A DNA stretch of 34,261 nucleotides from assembly GCA_902805775.1 (NCBI GenBank), contig CADCUB010000091.1, forward strand, positions 1 through 34,261. The letters run 5' to 3'. Source of the stretch: an uncultured Frankineae bacterium (GTDB lineage: Bacteria; Actinomycetota; Actinomycetes; Mycobacteriales; SCTD01). Below the pieces are notes generated by a model, which searched no databases, was not told the DNA's origin, and saw only the letters and a program-made list of their open reading frames with translations. Below, piece by piece: positions 1 to 11,029 of the stretch. Both the position numbers and the translations under genes were made by a program. Position 1 is the stretch's first letter; each line of letters opens with the position of its first letter.

Positions 1-905
1 GGTTGCTGAGCGCCCGGGTCGTGGAGGAGGCCGCGCGCCGCGAGGGCGTCACCGTCACCTCCGGGCAGGTCGACCAGCAGTACGCCGCTCTCGAGGAGTC
101 GGTCGGCGGGCCGGAGCAGCTGCAGCAGCAGGCCGCCGCCGCCGGCCTGACGCCGGCGCTCGTGCGCGACCTGGCCCGCACCCGCGCGCTCACCAGCGCG
201 CTGGCCGACCGGCTCAGCCAGGGCACGGACGTGCCGGAGGAGGAGCTGCGCGCCGCCTACGAGGCCAACATCGACCAGTTCGACCAGGTGCGCACCGCGC
301 AGGTGCAGCTGGCGACGCTCGCCGACGCGCAGGCGCTGCTGCCGCAGGCCCGCGGGCTGTCCGACGAGGCGTTCCAGGACCTCGCCCGCGAGCGCTCCGT
401 CGACGAGTCGACCAAGGAGCAGGGCGGCGACCTCGGCCTGCAGCCGCGCAGCGCGTTCGACCAGCAGGGCCTGGAGGCGTTCGGCGCCGCGGCGTTCGGC
501 GCCCGCGTCGGCGACACGTTCGCCGTCGAGTCGCCGCGCGGCGGCCACGTGGTGCGGGTGATCGAGCGCGACACCACGACCTTCGAGCAGGCGCGCGACG
601 ACCTGCGGCGCCAGGCGCTGGAGTCGCAGAGCGGCCCCGCGCTGCAGGAGCTGCTCGCCCGTACCGCCGCCGACCTCGACATCACCATCAACCCGCGCTT
701 CGGCGCCTGGGACGCCGCGTCGCTGGCCGTCGTGGAGCGCACCGACGCGGGGGACCGGCAGATCAGCAGCCCGGAGGCCCCGGCCACCGGCCCGCAGGAG
801 CCCGCCGACGGCGGGCTGCTCCCCGAGGGCGAGCCCGAGGTGCCGACCGACCCCGAGGAGCCGCCGGTCGAGCCCGAGACGCCCAGCGAGACCTCGGGCC
901 GCTAG
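1..905 (+). CDS. Parvulin/SurA-like peptidyl-prolyl isomerase, 5' partial
   Basis: The 3' part of a gene that begins upstream of the window; the visible frame runs from base 3 to a TAG at 903-905. About residues 75-200 look like a SurA N-terminal plus PpiC rotamase unit: there is a helical lead-in, then a GGDLGLQPRSAF block followed by GDTFAVESPRGGHVVRV, the usual rotamase pattern. Such proteins act outside the membrane as foldases or chaperones, often as lipoproteins; the signal peptide would lie before the window and is not seen. The last 50 or so residues are a Pro/Glu-rich, low-complexity acidic tail, probably disordered. It ends 2 bases before mazG, so the two are probably co-transcribed. 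Family fairly sure, exact role not. Confidence 0.8.
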   Translation, partial: LLSARVVEEAARREGVTVTSGQVDQQYAALEESVGGPEQLQQQAAAAGLTPALVRDLARTRALTSALADRLSQGTDVPEEELRAAYEANIDQFDQVRTAQVQLATLADAQALLPQARGLSDEAFQDLARERSVDESTKEQGGDLGLQPRSAFDQQGLEAFGAAAFGARVGDTFAVESPRGGHVVRVIERDTTTFEQARDDLRRQALESQSGPALQELLARTAADLDITINPRFGAWDAASLAVVERTDAGDRQISSPEAPATGPQEPADGGLLPEGEPEVPTDPEEPPVEPETPSETSGR

Positions 906-907
906 CG

Positions 908-4459
<3,552 letters not shown>

Positions 4460-4463
<4 letters not shown>

Positions 4464-4978
4464 CGGCCCCCGACCCGCGGGACGTCGCCGCGGTGGGGCT
4501 GCAGCTCGGCCGTACCCCTCGGGCGATGACCGGAGTCGCCCACCGCTGCCCGTGCTCGCTGCCGGACGTCGTCGAGACCCGGCCCCGGCTCGACGACGGC
4601 ACCCCGTTCCCGACGCTGTACTACCTCACCTGCCCGCGGCTGGCCTCCTCGATCGGCACCCTGGAGTCCGAGGGGTTGATGAAGGAGCAGACCGCGCGGC
4701 TGGCCGACGACCCGGACCTGCAGGCGCGGTACGAGGCCGCCGCCCGCGACTACGTCGCCCGCCGCGACCGGATCGAGGTCCTGCGGGGGGTGCCCGCCCA
4801 GGGCGGCATGCCCGCCCGGGTGAAGTGCCTGCACGTGCTCGTCGCGCACAGCCTCGCGGTCGGGCCCGGGGTCAACCCGTTCGGGGACGAGGCGCTCGAG
4901 CGGCTGCCGGAGTGGTGGCGCCGCGGGCCCTGCGTCGACCCGGACGCCGGCGAGCCCGGCGCCGGGGCGCAGTCGTGA
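4460..4978 (+). CDS. DUF501 domain-containing protein
   Basis: A 172-residue soluble protein. The GTG at 4460 overlaps the upstream stop (GTGA). It carries the conserved DUF501 blocks: VAHRCPCSLPDVV, TPFPTLYYLTCPRL, a helical middle, and VKCLHVLVAHSLAVGPG followed by NPFGDEAL. Conserved Cys and His residues (HRCPC, TCPR, KCLH) hint at a metal or redox role, but no biochemical function is established for the family as far as I know. Its fixed position between the divisome gene and ppx is the main contextual clue. Confidence 0.9.
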
Positions 4979-4988
4979 GGGCCGGCCG

Positions 4989-5942
4989 GTGAGGGTCGGC
5001 GCTGTCGACTGCGGCACCAACTCCGTGCGCCTGCTCGTGGCCGACGTCGACGGGGCCGTGAAGCACGACGTCCTCCGCGAGATGCGCGTGGTGCGGCTCG
5101 GCGAGGGCGTCGACCGCACCGGTGAGCTGTCGGAGCAGGCCCTCGAGCGCACCCGGCGCGCGCTGGCCGACTACGCCGCGACCTGCGCCGAGCTGGCCGT
5201 CGAGCAGATCCGCATGGTCGCGACGAGCGCCACCCGCGACGCCCGCAACCGCGACCAGTTCCGGTCGATGGTGCGCGAGGTCCTGGGTGTGGAGCCGGAG
5301 GTCATCAGCGGCGACGAGGAGGCGGCGCTGTCGTTCGACGGCGCCACGCGCGGCCTCGACCCGGCGGACGGGCCGTTCCTCGTCGTCGACATCGGCGGCG
5401 GCTCGACCGAGCTGGTGCTCGGCACGACAGCGGTGGAGGCCGCCCTCTCGGTCGACATCGGGTGCGTCCGCCTGACCGAGCGCCACCTGGTCGGCGACCC
5501 GCCTCGGGCCGGTGAGGTCGCGGCGGCCGAGGCCGACATCGACGCGGCGCTGGCCCTGGTGCGCGAGGTCGTCCCGGTCGAGCGCGCGCGTACCACCGTC
5601 GGGCTCGCGGGCTCGGTCACCACGGTCGCGGCTCTGGCGCTCGAGCTGCCGGCGTACGACCCCGACCGCATCCACCTGTCGCGCATCCCGGCGGCGCAGG
5701 TCGCGGCGGTCACCGCTCGCCTGCTCGCGCAGACGCGGGAGCAGCGGGCGGCGCTGCCGGTGATGCACCCCGGTCGGGTCGACGTCATCGGCGCCGGAGC
5801 GCTCGTCCTGTCCACCGTCGTCGACCGGCTGGGCCTGGCGGAGGTGCTGGTGAGCGAGGCCGACATCCTCGACGGCATCGCCTGGTCGGTGCCGCAGGTC
5901 GCCGCCACCCGCCCCGCCGCCGTCCAGCAGCCTGTCCGATGA
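4989..5942 (+). CDS. ppx: Ppx/GppA family exopolyphosphatase
   Basis: A 317-residue member of the sugar-kinase/actin fold, GTG start at 4989, 10 bases after DUF501. It has the phosphate-1 motif GAVDCGTNSVRLLV at the N-terminus and the phosphate-2 motif VVDIGGGSTELVLG near residues 133-147. The downstream GLAGSVTTVAALAL and DVIGAGALVL blocks are also typical. The family hydrolyses polyphosphate and/or pppGpp. The length matches the short, two-domain actinobacterial form that lacks the HD extension of E. coli Ppx/GppA, so it corresponds to the ppx2 (Rv1026) position. Choice between polyphosphate and pppGpp as substrate cannot be made here. Confidence 0.92.
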   Translation: MRVGAVDCGTNSVRLLVADVDGAVKHDVLREMRVVRLGEGVDRTGELSEQALERTRRALADYAATCAELAVEQIRMVATSATRDARNRDQFRSMVREVLGVEPEVISGDEEAALSFDGATRGLDPADGPFLVVDIGGGSTELVLGTTAVEAALSVDIGCVRLTERHLVGDPPRAGEVAAAEADIDAALALVREVVPVERARTTVGLAGSVTTVAALALELPAYDPDRIHLSRIPAAQVAAVTARLLAQTREQRAALPVMHPGRVDVIGAGALVLSTVVDRLGLAEVLVSEADILDGIAWSVPQVAATRPAAVQQPVR

Positions 5943-5955
5943 CCGCGCCTGCTCC

Positions 5956-6741
5956 GTGATCGTTCCCGGCACCGGGCACCCCACCGACGCCGCCAGTGAC
6001 GCGACCCCCGTCGCCCGCACGCCGCAGGACGTCGCGCGCCTGGCCGGCGACGCCCCGTCCCTGCGCGAGCTCGACGGCCGCTCCTCGGTGTGCCGGGCCT
6101 GCCCGCGCCTGGTGGCCTGGCGGGAGGAGGTGGCCCGGACGCGCCGGGCCGCGTACGGCGACCAGGTCTACTGGGGACGACCGGTGACCGGCTGGGGGCC
6201 GGCGCAGGCGCGGATCGCCGTGGTCGGGCTGGCCCCGGCGGCGCACGGCGGCAACCGCACGGGGCGGATCTTCACCGGGGACCGCAGCGGCGACTGGCTG
6301 TTCGCGGCTCTGCACCGTGCCGGCCTGGCCAGCTCGCCCACGTCGACGTCGGCCGACGACGGCCTGCAGCTGCGGGACGTCCGCATCACGCTGCCCGTGC
6401 GCTGCGCGCCGCCGGCCAACCGGCCCACGACCTCGGAGCGCGACGCCTGTGCGCCCTGGCTCACGGCCGAGTGGCGCTTCCTGCAGCCGACGGTGCGGGC
6501 GGTCGTCGTCCTCGGCGGGTACGGCTGGGCAGCGCTGTGGCCGGTGCTGCGCGCCGCGGGGGAGAGCGTGCCGTCACCCGTGCCCCGGTTCGCGCACGGC
6601 GCCGAGGTGGCTCTGGCGCACGGTCCGACGGTCCTGGGCTGCTTCCACGTCAGCCAGCAGAACACCTTCACCGGACGGCTCACCGAGCCGATGCTCGACC
6701 AGGTCCTGTTGCGCGCTCGGACGGTCGCGGGCATGACCTGA
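5956..6741 (+). CDS. Family 5 uracil-DNA glycosylase (UdgB-like)
   Basis: A 261-residue protein starting at GTG 5956, 13 bases after ppx. The first 30 residues are unstructured; SSVCRACPRLVAWREEVA supplies the first cysteines of the 4Fe-4S cluster usual in family 4/5 enzymes, with further Cys in PVRCAPPANRPT and DACAPWL. Motif 1 is GLAPAAHGGNRTGR followed by FTGDRSGDWL, and the C-terminal motif is FHVSQQNTFTGRLT. Family 5 enzymes lack the catalytic Asp of family 1 in motif 1, and Ala stands there in this protein. They remove uracil, hypoxanthine and oxidised bases, a relevant repair task in GC-rich DNA. No Shine-Dalgarno is obvious, so it is probably translated from the ppx operon by coupling. 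Confidence 0.9.
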   Translation: MIVPGTGHPTDAASDATPVARTPQDVARLAGDAPSLRELDGRSSVCRACPRLVAWREEVARTRRAAYGDQVYWGRPVTGWGPAQARIAVVGLAPAAHGGNRTGRIFTGDRSGDWLFAALHRAGLASSPTSTSADDGLQLRDVRITLPVRCAPPANRPTTSERDACAPWLTAEWRFLQPTVRAVVVLGGYGWAALWPVLRAAGESVPSPVPRFAHGAEVALAHGPTVLGCFHVSQQNTFTGRLTEPMLDQVLLRARTVAGMT

Positions 6742-6765
6742 CCAGGGGCGCGCATCCGAGAGGCC

Positions 6766-6787
6766 CCTTCACCCGAACGGGTGAAGG
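6766..6787. promoter_or_regulatory. 10-bp-arm palindrome just upstream of a promoter
   Basis: CCTTCACCCG and its exact reverse complement CGGGTGAAGG are separated by AA. The element ends 3 bases before a TTGCGG -35-like hexamer. A two-base spacer and this position fit a dimeric repressor/activator site better than a terminator, though the arms could also act as a weak hairpin behind the glycosylase gene, which ends 24 bases upstream. The binding protein is unknown. Confidence 0.55.
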
Positions 6788-6790
6788 ACG

Positions 6791-6818
6791 TTGCGGTCGT
6801 CGAGCGCCCCACTAGGCT
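6791..6818 (+). promoter_or_regulatory. Promoter for the short transcript at 6825-7040
   Basis: TTGCGG (6791-6796), 16 nt spacer, TAGGCT (6813-6818). Expected start near 6825. The only plus-strand reading unit below it is the 7-codon ORF at 6902, so it may drive a small RNA or leader-type transcript running towards the 3' end of the convergent GGDEF-EAL gene. Confidence 0.55.
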
Positions 6819-6901
6819 CCTCGGGGTCACCTGAGGTGCACGCACGATCACGCAGGGTCGGAGCGAACTGCCCCGGCGCGATCTCGAGTGGAGGTGACAC
6901 C

Positions 6902-6925
6902 ATGCGCGGCAGCTCCTGGAAGTAG
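6902..6925 (+). CDS. Possible 7-codon micro-ORF (MRGSSWK)
   Basis: ATG at 6902 is preceded by a near-ideal Shine-Dalgarno (GGAGGTGA, spacing 5) and reads MRGSSWK before TAG. The ribosome binding site is stronger than that of most genes in the window. A promoter lies about 90 nt upstream and no gene follows on this strand. It could be a sensing leader peptide, a small functional peptide, or chance. I see nothing else in 6926-7040 except GC-rich short repeats. Confidence 0.35.
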   Translation: MRGSSWK

Positions 6926-7013
6926 TCCTCCCTCTGGCCGGGCGCACGCAGGTCCTCGCACGCACGTCCGGGCGGCCGCAGGTCGCCGCAGGGCACATGC
7001 GGGCACCCCAGGC

Positions 7014-7046
7014 CAGGGCGAGCAGGTCAGGGCGAGCAGGTCAGGG
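7014..7046. repeat. 14-bp tandem repeat at the end of the GGDEF-EAL gene
   Basis: CAGGGCGAGCAGGT occurs at 7014-7027 and again at 7028-7041, followed by a third partial copy (CAGGG). The last copy contains the stop codon of the minus-strand gene. Confidence 0.8.
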
Positions 7047-9509
7047 CTCCCCGGGGCGCCGGACGCGCGCTGCAGTGCGCTCCTGCAGCCAGGCCGACAT
7101 GTCGGCAGCCGGCATCGGACGAGCGTGCAGGAAGCCCTGCACCTCGTCCACGCCGAGCTGGCGCAGGACCACCAGCTGCTCCTCGTGCTCGGTGCCCTCG
7201 GCGACGACGCGCAGGCCCAGGGTGTGGGCGATGTCGACGACCGCCTTGACCACGGCGCGGTCGGCGGGGTCGCGCACGAGCCCGTCGACGAAGCCCTTGT
7301 CGATCTTGACCTCGTCGACCGGCAGGTCCCGCAGGTAGGTGAGGGAGGAGTACCCGGTCCCGAAGTCGTCGACGGCGAGCCGCAGGCCCAGGGCGCGCAG
7401 CTCGCCCATCCGCTCGGCGGCGAGCAGCGGGTCCTGCAGCAGCACGCTCTCGGTGAGCTCGAGGGTCAGCAGCGCCGCAGGAACCCCCGCGTCGGCCAGC
7501 AGCCCGGCGACCTGGGTGACGAAGGAGGCGTCGAGCACGGTGTCGGCGCTGACGTTGACCGAGACGCCCACCCCCGGTGCCCAGCGCTGCCAGTCGCGGC
7601 AGGCCGTCAGGCTCTGCCGCAGGACGGTGGCGGTCAGCGGCCCCATGAGGCCGGAGGCCTCGGCGAGCGGCACGAACTCGGCCGGCCCGACGGTGCCCAG
7701 GGCCGGGTGGGTCCAGCGCGCGAGCGCCTCGATCCCGCGGACGCTGCCGTCGCAGGCCGACACCCGGGGCTGGAAGGCGATCGCGAGCGCCCCGGAGGAC
7801 AGGGCTTCGCGCAGGGCCAGCACCACCGCGAGCCGGCGGTTGCCGAGCACCTCGTAGGCCGGTGCCCACAGCACGGGTCCGCCGCCGACGTGCCGGGCGC
7901 TGTGCATGGCGGTCTCCGCCCGCTGCAGCAGGGTGTCGGCGGAGCTGCCGTGCTCGGGTGCCTGCACGAGACCGACCGACAGCCGCACGTGGGTGCCCAC
8001 CGCGCCGAGCTGGGCGGTGCCCTCGACCTGCGAGCGCAGGGTCAGCCCGAAGTGCTCGGGCTCGCTGTCCACCGCTCTGGCCGGCAGGGCGACCGCGAAG
8101 CGCGCCCCTCCCACCCGGCCCACGACCGCGTCCGGGCAGGTCGTGCGCAGCCGACGGGCGACCTCGAGCAGCAGCTGGTCGCCCATCTCCCGGCCCAGGG
8201 TCTCGTTGACCTCCTTGAACGACAGCACGGTGACCGCAGCCAGGACGACCCGACCGTGCTCGTCGAGCAGGGCGTCGAGCCGCCGCGTCGTCTCGGCCAG
8301 GTTGGGCAGGTCGGTCAGGACGTCCGTCGTCGCCGAGCGCTCCAGGTCGGTCAGCAGCCGGCCGCGGTCCAGGGCCGTGGCGAGCTCGGCGCCCACCGTC
8401 TCCAGCAGGCGCAGGTCGCCCATGTCGAAGCGGCGGGTCGCGCCGAGCCGACCGGTGGCGGTGAGCACCCCGGCGAGCTCCGTACCGGCCAGCAGCGGGG
8501 TCATCATCGTGTCCTCGTCACCGCCCGAGCGGCTGCCCAGCGCCGGTCCACGCACCGCCGCCCGCGGGACCGAGGCGCTCGAGGGCAGCGGGTCCACGCG
8601 TCGGGGCGGCCGGTCCTCCCACGCCACCAGGTGCTCCCAGCTGCCGCCGTGCAGCACGGCGAGGTCGAGCCGCTGGGCGTGCAGGAGCACCCGCATGCGC
8701 TCCAGGGTCTCCGGCGCCGCCGGGCTGGCGAGGTCGAGCGGTCCGAGGTCCTTGACGAAGTCGTACAGCATCTGCGTGGCCTGCTGCTGCCCGACCACCT
8801 TGCGGTAGGTGCGGTAGGCCAGCGCGAGCATCCCTGCCAGCACGACCAGCACCACCGGCATGCTGGAGTCGCTGGTGTCGGCGGACAGCGCCACGATCGA
8901 CAGCGCCGTGAAGACGAGGGTGGCCGGCGCGATGACCAGCAGCGAACGGCTGACCGCCCGGAGGGTGACCGGCAGGCCGACCAGCCACCAGACGGTGGCC
9001 AGGCCGAGCGCTCCGACCACGTCGCCCAGGAGCAGGCCGCCGTACAGCGCCAGCCACAGCACCGGGCCGGGCGTCGCCGGCTCCACCTGCCCGACGGTGA
9101 AGGCGACCGCGCCGACCTCGAACGCCGCCGCCGAGATGTTCCACAGCGCCTTGAGCGGCGCCTGCCGCAGCCCCACCGCGAGCACGAGCGGACCGGCCAG
9201 TCGAGCGGCGAGGTGCGCCCAGGGCGCGAGGAACATGACGCCGAGCGCGAGCGGGACCTGCACCAGCGTGACGCTGTGCGACTCCCGGCGCAGCTCGACG
9301 TCGACCGAGTAGCGGTGCCCGGCGTAGAACAGAGCCGCGAACACCGGGACCAGCAGGGCCGGCGAGACGCTGGTCCGCCAGCCGTCGCTGGCCTCGGCGA
9401 CCCAGGTCAGCGCGACACCGGCTCCCAGCAGGGAGCCGCACAGCAGCAGGGCCAGGGCGTGGGCGAGCCGGGTCGGGGCGCCGGCCTCGTCGTGCAGCGC
9501 CCGGCTCAC
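7041..9509 (-). CDS. Membrane GGDEF-EAL protein, degenerate GGDEF, likely c-di-GMP phosphodiesterase
   Basis: An 822-residue protein. The start is GTG 9509, overlapping the stop of the MFS gene (GTGA); the open frame continues far upstream but that part shadows the MFS gene. About 7-8 membrane helices fill residues 15-240, followed by a GAF-like region (to about 400), a GGDEF domain (about 400-560) and an EAL domain (about 575-815). GGDEF is replaced by GGARF near residue 468 and the usual DLD metal strand reads TVL, so cyclase activity is unlikely. The EAL domain looks complete: IEALARW near 593, SVNVSADT, LELTES, DDFGTGYSSL near 715, EVKIDKGF, VVAEGTE and QGFLHARP. It should hydrolyse c-di-GMP to pGpG, with the membrane, GAF and GGARF parts sensing inputs. 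Confidence 0.9.
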   Translation of the reverse strand: MSRALHDEAGAPTRLAHALALLLCGSLLGAGVALTWVAEASDGWRTSVSPALLVPVFAALFYAGHRYSVDVELRRESHSVTLVQVPLALGVMFLAPWAHLAARLAGPLVLAVGLRQAPLKALWNISAAAFEVGAVAFTVGQVEPATPGPVLWLALYGGLLLGDVVGALGLATVWWLVGLPVTLRAVSRSLLVIAPATLVFTALSIVALSADTSDSSMPVVLVVLAGMLALAYRTYRKVVGQQQATQMLYDFVKDLGPLDLASPAAPETLERMRVLLHAQRLDLAVLHGGSWEHLVAWEDRPPRRVDPLPSSASVPRAAVRGPALGSRSGGDEDTMMTPLLAGTELAGVLTATGRLGATRRFDMGDLRLLETVGAELATALDRGRLLTDLERSATTDVLTDLPNLAETTRRLDALLDEHGRVVLAAVTVLSFKEVNETLGREMGDQLLLEVARRLRTTCPDAVVGRVGGARFAVALPARAVDSEPEHFGLTLRSQVEGTAQLGAVGTHVRLSVGLVQAPEHGSSADTLLQRAETAMHSARHVGGGPVLWAPAYEVLGNRRLAVVLALREALSSGALAIAFQPRVSACDGSVRGIEALARWTHPALGTVGPAEFVPLAEASGLMGPLTATVLRQSLTACRDWQRWAPGVGVSVNVSADTVLDASFVTQVAGLLADAGVPAALLTLELTESVLLQDPLLAAERMGELRALGLRLAVDDFGTGYSSLTYLRDLPVDEVKIDKGFVDGLVRDPADRAVVKAVVDIAHTLGLRVVAEGTEHEEQLVVLRQLGVDEVQGFLHARPMPAADMSAWLQERTAARVRRPGEP

Positions 9510-10741
9510 GTCGACTCCACCGCCTGATCCGCGCGGGACGGGGAGGGCGTGACCGACATCAGGGCCGGGACCAGCAGCAGGGCCAGCCCGGCGAGCAGCG
9601 CCACGGGCACGCGGGGTCCGGTGACCTCCGCCAGTGCCCCGGCGACCAGCAGCAGCGCCCCCTGCACCGCCATGAGCAGCGCGACCGCCACGCCGAAGGC
9701 GCGCCCCCGCAGGTGCTGGGGGACCTCCTGCACGAAGGAGGCGTTGGCGACGAGCTGGAGGGCGTTGCCCGTGCCGGCGAGCAGCCACAGCACGCTGATC
9801 GCCACGGCGTCCTGCACGAACGGCGTGAGCAGCAGCGGCAGGCAGCTGCCGGTGACCATCACCGGGAACAGCCGCTCCCGCCGGTCGGCCGGCAGGCGCA
9901 GCACCAGCCACGACCCGATCAGGAAGCCGGCAGGCACCGAGGCCGTCAGCACACCGGCGGTCAGGGCGCCCCGGCCGTCCTGGGCGGCCACGGCGACGGC
10001 CAGCCCCTCCGGCGCGATGACCGCCCCGGCGCTGAGCAGCGCCCAGCCGAGCAGCAGGCGCAGCCGCGGGGTGCGGAGCAGCAGCGAGAAGCCGGCCACC
10101 GCCTCGGCGAAGGGCGTCGTCGTCGACCGGTCCGGCACCGCGTCGTGCCGGCGCTCGGCGACGCGCGCCACCAGCAGCAGGGCCGACAGCGCGAAGGTCG
10201 CCGCGTCGGCGAGCAGCGCGCCCTCGACGTCCAGCGCCACGACGAGCGCGCCACCGGCGACGAAGCCGAGCAGCTGCGCTGCCTGCGAGACGGCGCTGAG
10301 CAGGGCGCTGCCGACGACGTAGCGCTCGCCGGTCAGCACGTCGGCGAGCAGCGAGCTGCGGGCGGCGTCGAACGGCGGCGCGAGCAGTCCCACCAGCACC
10401 AGGACGGCGAACACGGCCTCCAGCGGCGTCCCCGGCACCGCGAGCAGGGCGACCAGCGTCATCCGCAGCAGGTCGCACACGACCATGACGCGGCGGCGGG
10501 GGTAGTGGTCGGCGAAGGCGGACAGGAACGGTCCGCCCACCAGCCAGGTCAGGTACGAGCACGCGTACGTCGCGGACGCGGCGAAGGCGGAGCCGGACCG
10601 TTCGAGCACCAGCAGGGCGACGGCGATGCGGGCGACCTGGTCGCCGGTGGTGCTCAGGCCGTCGGCGAGCAGCAGGGCGCGGAACTCCCGGTGACGCAGG
10701 ACCTCCCGGTAGGAGGCACCTCGCCCGGAGTCGGTCGTCAC
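9506..10741 (-). CDS. MFS transporter (exporter-type, EntS/MFS_3-like)
   Basis: A 411-residue membrane protein with about 12 helices. The start is GTG 10741; the frame stays open further upstream but that would run through the tRNA gene, and a -10-like hexamer lies 6 nt before this GTG. The N-terminal pattern EVLRHREFRALLLADGLSTTGDQ and the loop FADHYPRRRVMVVCDLLRM are typical of the drug/siderophore exporter group of the major facilitator superfamily. Another cue is the long cytoplasmic loop after helix 6 with VAERRHDAVPDRSTTTPFAEA. It probably exports a small molecule by proton antiport; the substrate is unknown. Its stop overlaps the start of the GGDEF-EAL gene, so the two are coupled. Confidence 0.88.
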   Translation of the reverse strand: MTTDSGRGASYREVLRHREFRALLLADGLSTTGDQVARIAVALLVLERSGSAFAASATYACSYLTWLVGGPFLSAFADHYPRRRVMVVCDLLRMTLVALLAVPGTPLEAVFAVLVLVGLLAPPFDAARSSLLADVLTGERYVVGSALLSAVSQAAQLLGFVAGGALVVALDVEGALLADAATFALSALLLVARVAERRHDAVPDRSTTTPFAEAVAGFSLLLRTPRLRLLLGWALLSAGAVIAPEGLAVAVAAQDGRGALTAGVLTASVPAGFLIGSWLVLRLPADRRERLFPVMVTGSCLPLLLTPFVQDAVAISVLWLLAGTGNALQLVANASFVQEVPQHLRGRAFGVAVALLMAVQGALLLVAGALAEVTGPRVPVALLAGLALLLVPALMSVTPSPSRADQAVEST

Positions 10742-10747
10742 GGCACC

Positions 10748-10753
10748 ATCATG
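10748..10753 (-). promoter_or_regulatory. Candidate -10 of the MFS/GGDEF-EAL operon (leaderless)
   Basis: On the minus strand CATGAT is followed by 6 nt and then the GTG at 10741. The spacing is that of leaderless actinobacterial genes. Confidence 0.45.
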
Positions 10754-10827
10754 ACGCCTCCCGGCTCCGAGGCGTACAGGAAGGCTCACAGATGGTGGCG
10801 GAACGAGCGCCGACGGTGGTCCCGCAC

Positions 10828-10833
10828 TACGGT
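10828..10833 (+). promoter_or_regulatory. Candidate -10 of the tRNA gene
   Basis: TACGGT ends 9 nt before the first base of the mature tRNA, which would give an almost leaderless precursor. No convincing -35 is seen. Confidence 0.45.
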
Positions 10834-10842
10834 GTTCCGGCC

Positions 10843-10916
10843 GCCCCCGTGACCCAACGGCAGAGGTAGGGGCCTTAAAAGCCTCTTCGGTGTGGGTTCG
10901 ACTCCCACCGGGGGCA
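10843..10916 (+). tRNA. tRNA with anticodon UAA (Leu by decoding) but class I shape
   Basis: 74 nt. The acceptor stem GCCCCCG/CGGGGGC is perfect, discriminator A at 10916, CCA not encoded. The D arm is short (ACC/GGT, loop with GG at 10859-10860). The anticodon stem GGGGC/GCCTC has one G-U pair and the loop CTTAAAA puts TAA at 10876-10878. The T arm is GTGGG-TTCGACT-CCCAC. The variable loop is only 6 nt (TTCGGT). UAA reads UUA, a leucine codon, but bacterial tRNA-Leu normally has a long class II variable arm. It may be a non-canonical or specialised tRNA; its amino acid is not certain from the sequence. Confidence 0.85.
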
Positions 10917-11029
10917 CCGGGGCACCGCACCGGATGACTGGTGGCGTGTGCGGGCACATCCGGCGACGATCGTGCGTTGTACTGAGTGCGCGGCCCCGTC
11001 CGTGGTCCGAGCAGAGGAGACCGTCAGAC

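Noticed and set aside
6766..6787. Palindrome as a rho-independent terminator of the glycosylase gene
   Set aside because: Two-base loop, no T-tract and direct contact with a -35 element favour a protein-binding site, although a dual role is not excluded.
10742..10957. 72-residue N-terminal extension of the MFS transporter
   Set aside because: It would be translated through the tRNA gene; a -10 hexamer 6 nt before GTG 10741 supports the shorter form.
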